Assembly: GCF_019393635.1 (NCBI RefSeq)
Contig: NC_057866.1
Span: 279,132,874 to 279,196,873 of the forward strand
Source: Dromiciops gliroides
Taxonomy: Eukaryota; Chordata; Mammalia; Microbiotheria; Microbiotheriidae
Reading direction: 5' to 3'
DNA length: 64,000 nt
In this document: positions 40,371-52,537 of the stretch, one piece after another
Layout: each line of letters begins with the position of its first letter
How positions within the stretch are numbered: the first letter of the stretch is position 1
Position numbers and translations under genes: made by a program
Notes under the pieces: model-generated
Told to the model about the DNA's origin: nothing
Seen by the model: only the letters and a program-made list of their open reading frames with translations
Databases searched by the model: none

Positions 40371-40544
40371 CCTACCATTTTAAAATGTGGACCTAGATCA
40401 CCTCTATCAATCCTTCAGTTTGCCACCCCACGGCTGCTCCCTGGTCCCCTGGTCCCTGGGGCTTTCTTCCTAGTCACATCTCTGCTGTCCTACAGACAGA
40501 CCCCACCCCTCTGGGTTGCAGTCAAAGACTCCTAGATCAAGGCT

Positions 40545-40735
40545 TGGGAGGGACCTAAGAAACTATCTCAGAGTCCTACCCTGTCATTTTACAGATGTGA
40601 AAACTGAGGCTAGCAGGGGTTAAGGGACCTCACACACTAGCCCAGTTTGCTGCAAGGCAGCATTTGGATCCAGGTACCAACTGTTTGCAGTGAATCACCA
40701 GGCCTAGTTTAGGCCTCAATAATTCCTATGAAAGC
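40545..40735 (-). repeat. MIR-like element
   Basis: tgtcattttacagatgtgaa, aactgaggctagcaggggtt and a decayed end. Confidence 0.6.
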
Positions 40736-41539
40736 TGAGCCTTCTCCCTTCTCAGATTCCTGAGAGCATTTTTATCCAGACTTCTTCACTGTCCTTACCA
40801 CATTCCCCAGAAGCACAACATGTAAGGGGCTAGAAGGAATTCATCTTTCTAAATGCATTGTTTCTCTAAGGGAGGGAGCTGGCCCAGACACCTCCTGCAG
40901 GTATAGAGCCTGCAGTGACCTCGTCTGAAATGGCTCATAGCTCTTGGCAGGATTAGCTTAGAGATAGGGACCCGTGACTTCGATTGACATTTCTGCTCTC
41001 CTAGGCTCCAGGTCTGGCCACATCCGGCCCTGACTCCCTCTTATCTGTAGGATAAAGGAAAACCACTGGGTCTGGAGCTTAAGGCCTTCCAGAATTGGGC
41101 TCCAACCAAGCTTTCTAGGCCCCTCTCATAACTCCTTTTTGGGTACTCCATGTTCCTAAAGGTGCATTGTATTGGAAACAAAGTCCACATGGGTTAAGTA
41201 AGTACCTCCTCTGTACCAGGCGCCATGCTAAGTGTTGGAAAGACAGTTAAATGCTGTAGTCTGTAAGGAAGGGCTCAGCAGCCTGCATGCAGCTGAAATA
41301 ACAATGCTGCATGCACTGGGTTCTTTTAGCCAAATCTCATTTGTGACCCTACTCCCATCTCCCCCCAACACACCCATCTCCAGATTCCTACAAAGAAGCC
41401 TTTGTAGCCTCCAGGGCAAGTGACAAGTGTATGCTTGTGCTCTGAAAACCTCCTCCCTAGGCATGTAGCAAGCACTGGAGATAAGCATCCAAACCAGAGT
41501 TCCAACCCTCAGATGGAACTGGCTTCAGGAGAGACCCTA

Positions 41540-41765
41540 GAAATTCTAAGACTTGCTGACAGTTGCACACACATACAGCTCCTTGTTCCCACTCCCATGG
41601 CTACCACCACTCTGGGGCAGCCCTCATTTCCTATCTCAGTACCTTTCTCCTTATCCTCTCTCCACTCTAGCCTGTTCTCCACATGCTTCCAAAGTGACCT
41701 TCCTAAAGCTCAGACCCAAGCCTCTCTTTCTTTTCCTCTCTTCCTCCCTCCCACCCTCATTCCCT
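41540..41765 (+). repeat. Possible L2 fragment
   Basis: ctccactctagcctgttctc, ttccaaagtgaccttcctaa. Confidence 0.45.
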
Positions 41766-41852
41766 CCCTGTCTCTGTCTCTGTCTCTGTCTCTGTCTCTG
41801 TCTCTGTCTCTCTCTGTCTGTCTGTCTCTCTCCCCCCCACACACACACATAC
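41766..41852. repeat. (CTCTGT)n/(CTGT)n microsatellite followed by (CA)n
   Basis: About seven TCTCTG hexamers, then CTGT units, a C run and acacacacacatacaca. Confidence 0.93.
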
Positions 41853-41869
41853 ACAATGTCAAATGGTGG

Positions 41870-42330
41870 AGGGGATATGGGGAAACTGGGACAATAATGC
41901 TCTGTTGGTACAGGTGTGAACTGATCCAACCATTCTGGAAAGCAATTTGGAACTATGCCCAAAAGGCTATAAAACTGCATACTCTTTGACCCAGAAAGAC
42001 CCCTTACTAGGGCTGTATGCCAAAGAAATTAATGTGAATGACTTAGCTATTCTCACCAATACAATGATCCAAGACAATGCCAAAGGAGTTAAGATGAAAA
42101 ATGTTATCCACTTCCAGAGAAAGAACTGATGTCATCTGAATGCAGATCAAAGCATACTTTTTAAAACTTTATTATTCTTGGGGGGTGTCTGTAATTTTTT
42201 TGCAACATGGCTAATATGGGAATACATTTTTCATGACTGCACATATATAGTCTATGCCATATTTCTTGCCTTCTCAATAAAGGGGAAAGTGGGAGGAGAG
42301 AGAATTTGGAACTCAAAATGCTTAAAAAAA
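41870..42330 (+). repeat. L1 3'-end fragment, internally deleted
   Basis: Sense L1 tail: gatccaaccattctggaaag, ctataaaactgcatactctt, ccaaagaaat, then a jump to atacaatgatccaagacaat and the 3' end (gggaggagag, gaatttggaactcaaaatgc). Confidence 0.75.
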
Positions 42331-42341
42331 CAGCAAATGTT

Positions 42342-42491
42342 GGGGCAGCTAGGTGGCGCAGTGGATAAAGCACCAGTCTTGGATTCAGGAGGACCTGAGT
42401 TCAAATCCAGCCTCAGACACTAGACACTTACTAGCTGTGTGACCCTGGGCAAGTCACTTAACCCCCGTTACCATGCAAAAAACCAAACCAC
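42342..42491 (+). repeat. Marsupial tRNA-derived SINE
   Basis: Full copy; caaatgtt repeated at 42,334-42,341 and from 42,492. Confidence 0.94.
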
Positions 42492-42664
42492 CAAATGTTA
42501 AGAAAAAATAAAAATTAAATGTGAAAAATATGAGGAGCAAGTTGTCTTCAAACCACACTTCAAAGTTTGCAGAGCATCTTCCACAGGCACTTTCATTCAC
42601 AGGTGGACAGTGCGAATAATAAGGATCATGACTGAGTCGGACACAGCCTTCCCAGGGCCGCACC

Positions 42665-42915
42665 GCTAATATGCAGACAACCACACTAAGGTCTGCAAAG
42701 CACTTCACACACATGAGCTCACTGGATCCTCAGGGCAACCCTGAGAGGGAGGTCCTGCTGTTATTCCCATTTTACAGTTGAGGAAACTGAAGCAGACAGA
42801 GGTAGAGTGATTTGCCAAGAGTCAGAGAACTGGAAGGTGTCTGAGGCTGCATTTGAACTCAGCTTTTCCTGCTTCTAGGTCCAGCACTCTATGCACTATA
42901 CCACCTACTTGCCTT
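42665..42915 (-). repeat. MIR element
   Basis: ctgcaaagcacttcacacac, tattcccattttacagttga and gaactcagcttttcctgctt. Confidence 0.8.
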
Positions 42916-43029
42916 TATCTAATAAATCTATGCTAAGAAGTCTTAGATTCTCTCAACTCCCATAGGTACAACTTTCATTGCAGATGACTGAAGTGTGTAT
43001 TGAGTTCTCCTGAAATCACCAAGTGGCCA

Positions 43030-43262
43030 TTGGACAGTTCTCACTGCATGCCAGGCAGTAGGCATCTCAGATTCAATCCTTAGCTGTAGTATCTCCCTCT
43101 TTTAATCTTGGGTCAGAGCATCATACTTTCAGGCCCCTAGATTCCCAACCATTACATTATCTCTGATTTCACTCTCCTATCCCCACTCTGCAATCAGTTG
43201 CCAAGTATTATTGATTCAACTTTTCCAGCTTCTCTTCTATCTATCCATCCATCCATCCATCC

Positions 43263-43327
<65 letters not shown>

Positions 43328-43332
43328 CCTAC

Positions 43333-43399
<67 letters not shown>

Positions 43400-43408
43400 C
43401 CTACCTAC

Positions 43409-43459
<51 letters not shown>

Positions 43460-43815
43460 CCTATCTATCTATCCCCACCCCCCTCTTCACCTACACAGCT
43501 TCCAGTCTAGTTCAGGCCTCCAGTTGCTCTCACCTGGACCATTGTAATTCCCTCTTAATGGGTCTCCCTGCTTTATCTCCATCACCTCCAATGCATCCTC
43601 CCATAACCCCATAATATCTGATACAGTTCTGACCCTGTCACTCCCCTGCTCAAGAAGTTCCCTCTTACCGCTAGAATAAAATATAAATTGCCCAGTATTT
43701 ACAAGTCTTCATGATTTGGTTCCAGCCTAGTTTTCCAGGCTTACTGTTTCTTAATCTCCTTCACATACTCTACCTTTAGGCAAACTGGTTGCTGGCTGTT
43801 TCCCATGCATTACAT
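43030..43815 (+). repeat. L2 LINE 3' portion, split by a microsatellite
   Basis: tctcacctggaccattgtaa, gaccctgtcactcccctgct and ttcatgatttggttccagcc follow L2. The (CTAT)n array at 43,233-43,472 lies inside it. Confidence 0.7.
43233..43472. repeat. (CTAT)n microsatellite with CCAT and CTAC variants
   Basis: About 240 bp of tetranucleotide repeat, with (CCAT)n at the left end and interspersed CTAC units at 43,325-43,332, 43,398-43,410 and 43,458. Interruptions split the array into pure blocks. Confidence 0.97.
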
Positions 43816-43844
43816 TCCACATCCTATCTAGGTACTTTTTTGTT

Positions 43845-44500
43845 TGTTTGCAACACACATTTATTTTTTTCCAGTTACATGTAAAGGTAGTTTTCAACAT
43901 TCATTTTCATAAGATTTAGAGTTCCACATTTTTCTCCCTCCCTCCCTCCTTTTCTTCCCCCCTCCATAAGACAACAACGAGGTTATTTATGTACAATCCA
44001 CAAGTGCTCTTTTTATCAATTCTTTCTATGGGGGTGGATAATACGCTTCATCATCAGTCCCTTGGGATTGTCTTGGATCATTATATTGCTGAGAGTAGTT
44101 AAGTCATTCACAATTGCTCATTGAACAATACTGCTGTCACTATGCACATTGTCCTCCCAGTTATGCTCACTTCACTACATCAGTTCATGAGTCTTTCCAG
44201 TTTTTTCTGGGATCATCCTATTTGTCATTTCCTATAGCACAAGACCATTCCACCACAATCATATAGTACAGCTTCTTCCATCATTCCTCAATTGATAGAC
44301 ATTCCCTTGATTCTCAATTCATAGCCACCACAAAGAGTTGCTATAAATATTTTTTGTACAATTTACCCCCTTTTCTCTTTTTCATGATTACTATTGTTAA
44401 CTGTTTCCCTTCCATCCTATTCCCTTCCCCATGATATTTATTCCATTATCCATCTTCTCTCATCCTATCCCTCTTCAAAAGTGATTTGCTCTGTACTTTT
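43845..44500 (-). repeat. Antisense L1/HAL1 3'-end fragment
   Basis: Near-duplicate of the 3' part of the element at 55.36-56.0 kb (ccagttacatgtaaaggtag, caacattcattttcataaga, cattgaacaatactgctgtc, caattgatagacattccctt), showing that both belong to one family. Confidence 0.75.
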
Positions 44501-45561
44501 GCACAAACCACCCCACCCCACCCCCCATGCCTGACATGCATTCCCTCCTGTCCATCTCTTTTGAGAATACTTATCGGGCTTTGAGGGTGAGCTCACATGC
44601 CACCTCCTAAGCCCCCTTATTGATAATGCAGCCTTCCTCAAACTCTTAAATCACTTTGCATATATTGCGAATTTGCAGATGTGATCCATGACCCCTGGAC
44701 TCCCACAAGGGGCTCCACTTAGTTCTGGCCTGGATTCAATTTTGAGGGTGCCTGATCCTCAGAAAAAGAGGGTCAGCCTACCTCTTTCTGGCCCATCATA
44801 GTCCAGAAACCTCTTAGCTGTGGCTCTTGCCTGGGGTCTCACCAAAGCATGATTAATGGCATTCCTTCTAGTAATGGTATTCAGTAAACAATGAGAGTAC
44901 TAGGTGCAGGACCCTGGTTTCTTTCCTCCATTATAGATACTGTATGAAACCCAAAGCACTCCTAAGCACACATTAACAAGTACAGCATACATACATCTCC
45001 AAGGGTCCATTGTGCTCATGAAGCTCCCCCTGCAGTGCAAAGACAGATGTAGGACAGCACTACTGGAACTGTCCATGGTACATGATTACTGGACAGCCTG
45101 TGTTTGACTTTTATCCTTCACCCATAGAATTCTCTCAGTGGTGATCATCTTCTCCATTGAGGACTCTGTTGTTATGGAAATCACCTCTCCCTGGGCAGTC
45201 AACAGCTGACTTAGGATCTCTCAATCCCAGCACAAAAGTACCATCTAAGCAAGAAACATTCATTTCTCTGATCACTGGTTGATAACCCTGTGCTTAGGAA
45301 AGGAAACACAAAGGCAGGAAACAGCAGCCTAGGCTATTTTTGCTACTGTGTGCTATAGCTACCATTATCACTGGTAGAGAGGGCAAGAAATCTCCTCTTC
45401 CCCCTTTGCTAGATGGGAGAGAAAAAGGGAGAGAAGGTACTGGCAAGGATTCCCCAGAGTCACTCAAAGAGAGCCCTCTCCAAAGGGGAGATGGAAAGCT
45501 CATCACAGGAGTCTACCCTGACTCTCGGGAGTTATAAACCTTCAACACAACACTCACAGGA

Positions 45562-45711
45562 GGGAGCAGCTGGGTGGCTCAGTGGATAAAGCACCGGCCT
45601 TAAATTTAGGAAGACCTGAGTTCAAATCCAGCCCCAGACACTTGATACTTACTAGCTGTGTGACCCTGGGCAAGTCACAACTCTCATTGCCCACAAAACA
45701 AACAAACAAAA
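45562..45711 (+). repeat. Marsupial tRNA-derived SINE with 13-bp TSD
   Basis: aacactcacagga on both sides (45,549-45,561 and from 45,712). Confidence 0.95.
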
Positions 45712-46229
45712 AACACTCACAGGAACCAAGTAGACATCCCCACTAGAGCTTTCCTGAAAAGGGGACATGTAGCCTCTACTTGTCTCCAAGGAGGACAATT
45801 CCCATTCTACATCGCCATTGTTTAATCATTAAAAACAATGATTTCCATGTAAATTATGGAGGGCAATAGATAGTGGGAGCAAGTGGGGCTGTGCTATATT
45901 TGAAAATGCCTATGCTGTCTCAGAAGGACAATTTTAATGTTTGTTCCCATGTCCACTCCAGTTTTCCCATCATATGCCTGGGAGGAGTAACTTTGTCACA
46001 CAACTAGCATAGACCTATCCAGCTCTAAACTCTCTCCTGAACTCCAATACCTCACATCATCAACTTTAAGGGTGAGGATGTTTTACATCAGCAGCAGAGT
46101 GTTTCATATGCATCTTTGACATTTCAGACCAGCTGTTCTAGAGGCTTCTCAAACTCAACATATTCACTTATTTCCTCTCCCAGCCCACCCTCTTTCAAAG
46201 TTCCCATTTCTCTTGAAAATACCACCAGC

Positions 46230-46605
46230 TTTCTGATCACTTAGATTTACAACCTACCAGTCATCCTCCAGTCTTCACTTTCCTTTACCCTCCCTCTCCA
46301 ATCAGCTGCCAAGTCTTATTCTTGTGCCATAATATCCCTTGCATCTGCCTCCTTCTCCCCACACAAATTTCAGCCACCTTTGTTTATGACCAAATTGTTT
46401 CCTGCCTCAGCTATTAGGATAATCACCTCTGTGGTTTCCCTCCTCAAATTCACCCCCCACCTCCAATCCTTCTTCTACCCAGATACCAAAAGGATTTTTC
46501 CAAAGCACAGATTCAGTGATGTTGCTCACTTCCTTTGTACCCAAATGGCTAGAACTAGACCTGGCATCTAGTAGTTGCTTAATAAATGCTTGTTGATTGA
46601 TTAAT
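46230..46605 (+). repeat. L2 LINE fragment
   Basis: gctgccaagtcttattcttg, aaggatttttccaaagcaca and agtagttgcttaataaatgc. Confidence 0.6.
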
Positions 46606-46786
46606 TGCATTGCATATTGAATCAGATTATTTTTCAAATAATCCTCATACTTTCTCTTCTCTAAAAAAAAAAATGCCTTCATCAATCTAGTACAGGAAGA
46701 CAGTGAATACTATTTAATTTTTTATTTGTAAAAAGCATCTTCTGTATTAAGCATTAACATTAAGAATTAACCCTGTGGCATCAGCC

Positions 46787-47323
46787 ATGGTGGACTGGCA
46801 GGTCGTGGTGATCAACGGATGGCGCCATCCCCTGGGCCTCTTGGCAGCCATCATAGCCAAGCAAGTCCTCTTGGGGCCGAAGGTGGTCCTGGTTCACTGC
46901 AAAGGAATCAACATCTCAGGAAACTTCGACCGGAACAAGCTGAAATACCTGGCCTTCCTCCGAAAGCGAATGAACACAAACCCTTCAAGAGGCCCTTATC
47001 ACTTCAGAGCCCCCAGGTGCATTTTCTGGAGGACTGTTAGAGGAATGTTTCCCCACAAGACCAAACGTGGTCAGGCTGCCTTGGAAGGCCTTAAGGTGTT
47101 CGATGGCATTTCCCCACCCCATGACAAGCGGAAACATATGGTTGTCCTAGCTGCTCTCAAAGTGGTCAGACTGAAGCCAACAAGAAAGTTTGCTTATCTA
47201 GGGCGCCTGGCCAATGAGGTTGGCTGGAAGTGTCAGGCAGTGACTGCTACTTTGGAAGAGAAGAGGAAGGAGAAAGCTAAGATCCATTATAGAAAGAAAA
47301 AGCTCATGAAACTATGCAAGTAA
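46787..47323 (+). pseudogene. RPL13A: Processed retrocopy of ribosomal protein L13a, C-terminally truncated
   Basis: An intronless copy of large-subunit protein uL13: [52 protein letters not shown] and [20 protein letters not shown] all match. The ATG at 46787 corresponds to the parental start. A TAA after MKLCK removes the last 24 or so residues (the lysine-rich C-terminus), and there are several nonconservative changes near the N-terminus (NGWRHPLG). A copy of the 3'-UTR with AATAAA (47,400) and a 15-nt poly(A) (47,422-47,436) follow. A short imperfect repeat (aagaattaa at about 46,762, aagaaattaa after the tail) may be the target-site duplication. It is probably nonfunctional; the functional gene with its intronic snoRNAs is elsewhere. 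Confidence 0.95.
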
Positions 47324-47554
47324 ACTGAGAAGAATATGGAAGGCAAAATACACAAATACACAAAAATGCTGAAGAAACAGGGGCTGCTGGTGTGAGTCCA
47401 ATAAAGTCTATTCTCTACAGCAAAAAAAAAAAAAAAGAAATTAATCTGTGTCTTCTTTTAGCCAATCCTTCATCCCCGCCCCTCCCCAAAAAGAACTTGA
47501 ACCATGCTTTCCTTCCCTATTCCTTGTCTATTTTACTTTGTTTTATCATGTATC

Positions 47555-47655
47555 TCTCCTGAGAGGTTCCACAGTACAGTGGATAAAGGGCCAGCCTGGA
47601 AGATTTGGGTATAAATCCCACATATCACAAAGCTTCTCAGTACCCTAGACATCTC
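47555..47655 (+). repeat. Diverged tRNA-derived SINE fragment
   Basis: cagtacagtggataaagggc and ggtataaatccca; the 3' part is decayed. Confidence 0.55.
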
Positions 47656-47874
47656 TCTGAAACTAGACCTTGTGGAGAAGGTGTAGATCTGCATTGGTAG
47701 AGTGGGTATTTTCACCTAGGACTTGTTCCTAGTACCAATGAAATCACAGATTTAGACTCTATCCTTATCTCTCTTTCTACCATCCCCATTATTATGTGGT
47801 AAACTCCTGACTATATTAGAGAGATATCCTAAGTTGCATGTTGTCTTTGTTGTGGAGTTTAGAACCAGTTTCAA

Positions 47875-48360
47875 TGGAGTATACACAGTTTGATAGCCTT
47901 TTGGGCATAACTCCTAATTGCCTTCCAGGATGGTTGGGTTGGTTGATAACTCTACCAACAGTGCGTTATAATCCCAATTTTTCAACACCCCTTCCAACAT
48001 TTGTCATTCCCTTTTCTGGTCATATTAACAATCTCATAAGTGTAAAATGGTACCTCAGAGTTGTTTTAATTTGGATATCTCTAATCAATAGCGATTTAAA
48101 GAGGCAGGTAGGTGGTGCAGAGGATAGAGAACCAGCCCTGGATTCAGGAGGACCTGAGTTCAAATCTGGCCTCAGACACTTGCCACTTACTAGCTGTGTG
48201 ACCCTGGGCAAGTCACTTAATCCCAATTGCCTCACCAAAAAAAAAAATAGTGATTTAAAGTATTTCCATATGATTATAGACAGCTTTGATTTTTTTCTAC
48301 TGAAAACCGCCTGTTCATATCCTGTGTCTATTTATCAATTGAGGGGTGAGATTATATAAA
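47875..48360 (-). repeat. Antisense L1 ORF2 C-terminal fragment with SINE insertion
   Basis: Contains the recurring antisense L1 segments tttgatagccttttgggcat, gtacctcagagttgttttaa and gattatagacagctttgatt, interrupted by a SINE at about 48,102-48,247. Confidence 0.7.
48102..48247 (+). repeat. Marsupial tRNA-derived SINE
   Basis: Full copy; aatagcgatttaaag and aatagtgatttaaag flank it (one mismatch). Inserted in an L1 fragment. Confidence 0.94.
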
Positions 48361-48464
48361 CTGAAGAAAGTAGTGAGGAATATATTTATAATGTAGACTA
48401 AACCTAAAAATTTGTGGGGCTTCAATTTTTTCCCCAATAAACTGGTTGTTAAATATTATATTCC

Positions 48465-48575
48465 TTTATTGGATGATGAGTTCTTTGAAGCTAGGGATTG
48501 GTATTTTTTGCTTTTCTTTGTATCCCCAACCTTAGCACAGTGCTAGGCATGTAGTAAGCACATAATTTTATCCAT
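48465..48575 (+). repeat. L2-type 3' terminus fragment
   Basis: agttctttgaagctagggat, cttagcacagtgctaggcat. Confidence 0.55.
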
Positions 48576-48811
48576 TAATTTTGTTCATTGTCTAATTTGT
48601 TGACTAAACATAGTAATGTCAAGTTGATAATGCATACACTCAGATACTCATTGATAAAACTACTAAGGGATATGCTAAAGGGTAACTCTTGTGACTCAGT
48701 TACATTTACCTAGGATGCTGTTTCCTAATGCCTGAACTCCATGTGATGTGTTAATGGAGATTTTAGGAGAATTTGGATGCTAGTACATTTTTTCCTTCTA
48801 AAATATTGCAT

Positions 48812-48970
48812 GGGGGAAGGGGCAGCTAGGTGATACAGTGGATAGAACCCTGGCCCTAGAGTCTGAGTTCAAATTTGGTCTCAGATATTTACTGACTATG
48901 TGACTCTGGGCTAGTCACTTAACCCTGTATGCTTCCAAAAAATAAAATAAAATAAAGTTTGGAAAAAAAA
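48812..48970 (+). repeat. Marsupial tRNA-derived SINE, diverged
   Basis: ggggcagctaggtgatacag, gagttcaaatttggtctcag and an aataaaataaaataaa tail. Confidence 0.88.
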
Positions 48971-48974
48971 AAAG

Positions 48975-49130
48975 ACTCTGCCGGTCTTCTAGTTCAACTC
49001 CCTCATTTTAGAGATGAGGAAACTGAGAGCCAAAAGATTGAAGGGACCTGCCTAAGGTCACACAGATAGCAAATGGCAAAATGAACACAAGTCCTCTGTT
49101 TCCAAATCTATAGATTGAGAGGTATTTGGG
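48975..49130 (-). repeat. MIR-like fragment
   Basis: attttagagatgaggaaact, cctgcctaaggtcacacaga and a truncated 3' part. Confidence 0.6.
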
Positions 49131-49455
49131 ATGTTAGGATTCATACCCAGGTACTGATTGGACAAGATAATTGAGATCACTGATGGCCCTGTAAAAGCTC
49201 TCAGATTTAGTGGTTTTAAAGTTATCCAGCAATTCTTTGATATTTCAGTGGACCCATGGCATTATTAATGTGGAGACTGCCTCCACTGGTGCAGAACACC
49301 ATTTTTTCATCCTCCATAAATGACCTCATCCTGATATGAAAGTAGAAATAATCTCTCAATGGCAAGGACAATGGAATACAAGTTCTGTCAAGCTGGCAAG
49401 ACTTTCAGGTAGGGTTTTGGCAAAGACTATGCCTGCTGTCTGGGGATCAACTTTG

Positions 49456-49600
49456 CTTATACACACAACTATTTTTTTATTTAAAATTATTTTCAATTAT
49501 AATTCTATCCCTCCCTCCAGCTACTACTCCACCCATCCAGAGGCAAAGAAATGCAATACCCATTATACATATGAAGTAATGTAAAATATATTTCTACATT
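49456..49600 (-). repeat. Short antisense L1 3'-end fragment
   Basis: Antisense L1 tail signature: tatttaaaattattttcaat, ccctccctccag and gtaaaatatatttctacatt. Confidence 0.5.
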
Positions 49601-49704
49601 AGCCAATATTTGTAGGTTACTGAGAAATAGAGGCTTCTCACCAGCAAGTTGACCACTAGGAGATGATAGCTTTTTTGGTCATAGTGATCCATTGAAAAGA
49701 TACA

Positions 49705-49860
49705 GGGGCAGCTAGATGGCGCAGTGGATAGAGCACCAGCCCTGGAGTCAGGAGTATTTGAGTTCAAATACGGCCTCAGACACTTAACACTTACTAGCTA
49801 TGTGACCCTGGGCAAGTCACTTAACCCCAGTTGCCTCACTAAAAAAAAAGAAAAAGAAAA
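49705..49860 (+). repeat. Marsupial tRNA-derived SINE
   Basis: gaaaagataca duplicated at 49,694-49,704 and 49,861-49,871. Confidence 0.95.
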
Positions 49861-50940
49861 GAAAAGATACAAATCCAAAATGACCTTCTGTGCAGTCTGT
49901 TTTCACTTCCATGCTAATGGTGGTGAGATTACAGAAAAGCTAGTGTGTGTGTATGTGTGTGTGTGTGTTAGAAACTACAGGTTTTATACAATTGATAAAC
50001 ATAAACTGTTGGTGAGAATGTTGTCCAGTGACTGCTCAGATGAAATATTCTTGGAAAAACAGAATCATAATCATATGAACATTACCACTATTCATGAAAC
50101 TGGAAGACAAAAAGAAAATGAAGCAAAATGGAAATACAACTTTCAAGTTTGTTTATTCATTCCATGAGGCATGATACCTGTAAGCACTGGGAATATAAAG
50201 ACAAAGTTCTCCTCTAGGAGGTAATGCAAGGAACTGGTTTCCTCATGGTCCCAATGGTGATAACAAAATCCAACCCATATCATTTCTTGGGAATGTAGAT
50301 AATTCCAACTTGCAATGCTCCCAAGGGTTGTAATGAATGAAGCAAAGGAATTCTGTGACTCTCTTGACAGAATCCTCCAAACCAAGTTAACATAGACCCT
50401 ATACTTCATTCTATAGTTACAGAAATTATTGGCCCCCAAAAGGGAAGGAGTGATGATGATGCCTGGGAGGCTTTTGGCAATCTTGACAAAATGCAGTAAA
50501 TGTGAAGTGACCCACTGGCTAATCCCTGGAGAATTGAATTTCAGAGGCCAATCAACAGTGAGGTCTCTAGATGTTTTCTGTCTTCCTTAGCCATTCTTCT
50601 TTGTGAAATGTTCACAGCAATGCTATCCCTTGCTCAACAGTCATTCCTTATGAGCTTCTCATGAACTACAATCTAATTGTGCCCTTGGTTACATTTCTAC
50701 CCCTGTTCTTTCAGCTCAAACTATCTTCCACTGACCAAATGGGGGAAAAATGAATACTTCTGATGTTCTTTGCTCATGACTTTTGTTCATCTGCATTTTT
50801 TTCTTTTGCAAACCAAAACTGAAAACAAAGTTTGCAACTTGGATTTTTAAAATGCAATCCTTTATATCCATAAATGACCATGATACAAATGTTTTAAATA
50901 ATACATACTTTAAAAATTTTCTTAAAATACAATCCAAATT

Positions 50941-52275
50941 TGGGGGTGGAGCCAAGATGGTGGAGGAGAGGCTGTGACTCCCACAAGCTCCAGATAAAGC
51001 CATCCACTCACTCCCAAATAATGCTGTAAAAGAAAAAAATAAATAATAAAACAGGGCATCCTAATGCACATAAGAACAGAGTGAGACCATTTTTTCAGCA
51101 AAAGAGGGCAATTGTGATCACCTGCTGATTGGGCTGAACAGCTCAGCATGTGGTCTGGATCCAGCCAGGAACAGACAGTGCTTCCAGCGCTCCTCAGAGT
51201 CTTCAGTGCCAGCAGCTTCTTCTGAGGCTCGGATCATGGACTGGTGAGGGGGTTCAGCCATGGGCTGGGATGAAGTGGAGGCAGTCTCTGCTGGAGTTGA
51301 GGCAAAGCACCCTGGTTCTGAACCAGTGGGCTGAATTGAGTGGTGGTGGCCCAGTGGGGGAGGGGCACAAGCACACCAAGCTTCTGACCATAGAGAATGA
51401 GAATTCAATCAGACTTCTGTTTCCAGGTCAAAGAGAAAGTGGCCATGGTTACTCACAGGCCAGGCAGGCTGAGAAGAAGCCCAATCACCCCCTGGGCCAC
51501 ACTGTAGCTTGGAAGAGTGTGTCCTGGAAGTAGTGCTACACTTTAAGAAGGAGTTAAAAGCCAAGAAATGGGTGGCCAAGATGAGCAGGCAGATAAAGCA
51601 GTAGACCATTGAAAACTTCTTTGGGGGAAAGGTAAACCAGAATACATCCTCAGAAGAAGAAGATAATAACAAAGTCGAATCTCCAACATCCAAAGCTTCC
51701 AAGAAAAATATGAACTGGTCTCAGGCATCTATGTTAAAAGATGGGGGGGGGCAGCTAGATGGCTCAGTGGATAAAGCACTGGCCCTGGATTCAGGAGGAC
51801 CTGAGTTCAAATCAGACCTCAGACACTTGACACTTACTAGTTGTGTGACCCTGGGCAAGTCACTTAACTCCAATTGCCTCACACAAAACAAAGAAAGGAA
51901 GGAAGGAAGGAAGAAAGAAAGAAAGAAATTAAAACCCAAAACAATTTCAAAGAACTTCATATTAGAAAATGTTCTCAACATCCAGAAAAAATAACTATGG
52001 TTTAGGAATGCAGATTGAACCATACTGTTTCTACTTTTGGACTGTTTTTAAAAAATTCTTTTTTAAGGCATTTCCCTTGTGCTCTGACTCTTCTGTCACA
52101 ATATGACTAATGCAGAAATATGTTTAATGTGATAGCACATATATAGCCTATATTAGATTGCTTTCTCTCCTAGGGAGGAAGGAGGGGAGGGTGGAAGAAA
52201 ATTTTGGAACTGAAAATCCTATGGAAACAAATGTTAAAAACTATCCTTGTATGTAACTAGAAAATAAAATGTTGA
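50941..52275 (+). mobile_element. L1 with 5' end, start of ORF1 and 3' end, ORF2 missing, SINE inserted
   Basis: Starts gggggtggagccaagatggt (about 50,944), a typical L1 5' end. The ORF1 start is recognisable at about 51,583 (MSRQ..., then NFFGGK and SKASKKNMNWSQA) but contains a stop after eight codons. A SINE occupies about 51,747-51,929. The 3' end follows, with the recurrent L1 tail (cctatattagattgctttct, ggaggggaggg, gaaaataaaatgttg) to about 52,275. All of ORF2 and most of ORF1 are absent. Confidence 0.75.
51747..51929 (+). repeat. Marsupial tRNA-derived SINE in L1 ORF1
   Basis: Full copy with a purine-rich tail (aaggaaggaaggaagaaaga). Interrupts the ORF1 region of an L1. Confidence 0.92.
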
Positions 52276-52393
52276 ACAAAAAATACAAGCAAAACCAAAA
52301 ACATCCTCCTAAAATATCTTTCCCAACCTAGTTTAAATGCTAAAAAGTCTTCCCCTTGGATTCCCCATCCTAGTGTAAAGAATGGCCATGATG

Positions 52394-52537
52394 GGGCCAG
52401 CTAGGTGGTGAAGTGGATAGAGCACCAGCCCTGGATTCAGGAAGACCTGGGTTTGAATTTGGCCTCAGACACTTGACACTTACTAGCTGTGTGGCCCTGG
52501 GCAAGTCAGTTAACCCTCATTGCCTCACAAAAAACCC
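52394..52537 (+). repeat. Marsupial tRNA-derived SINE
   Basis: Flanks aagaatggccatgat and aagaatgaccatgaa form an imperfect TSD. Confidence 0.93.

Noticed and set aside
43198-43614. Plus-strand open frames rich in IYLS repeats
   Set aside because: They are translations of the (CTAT)n microsatellite.
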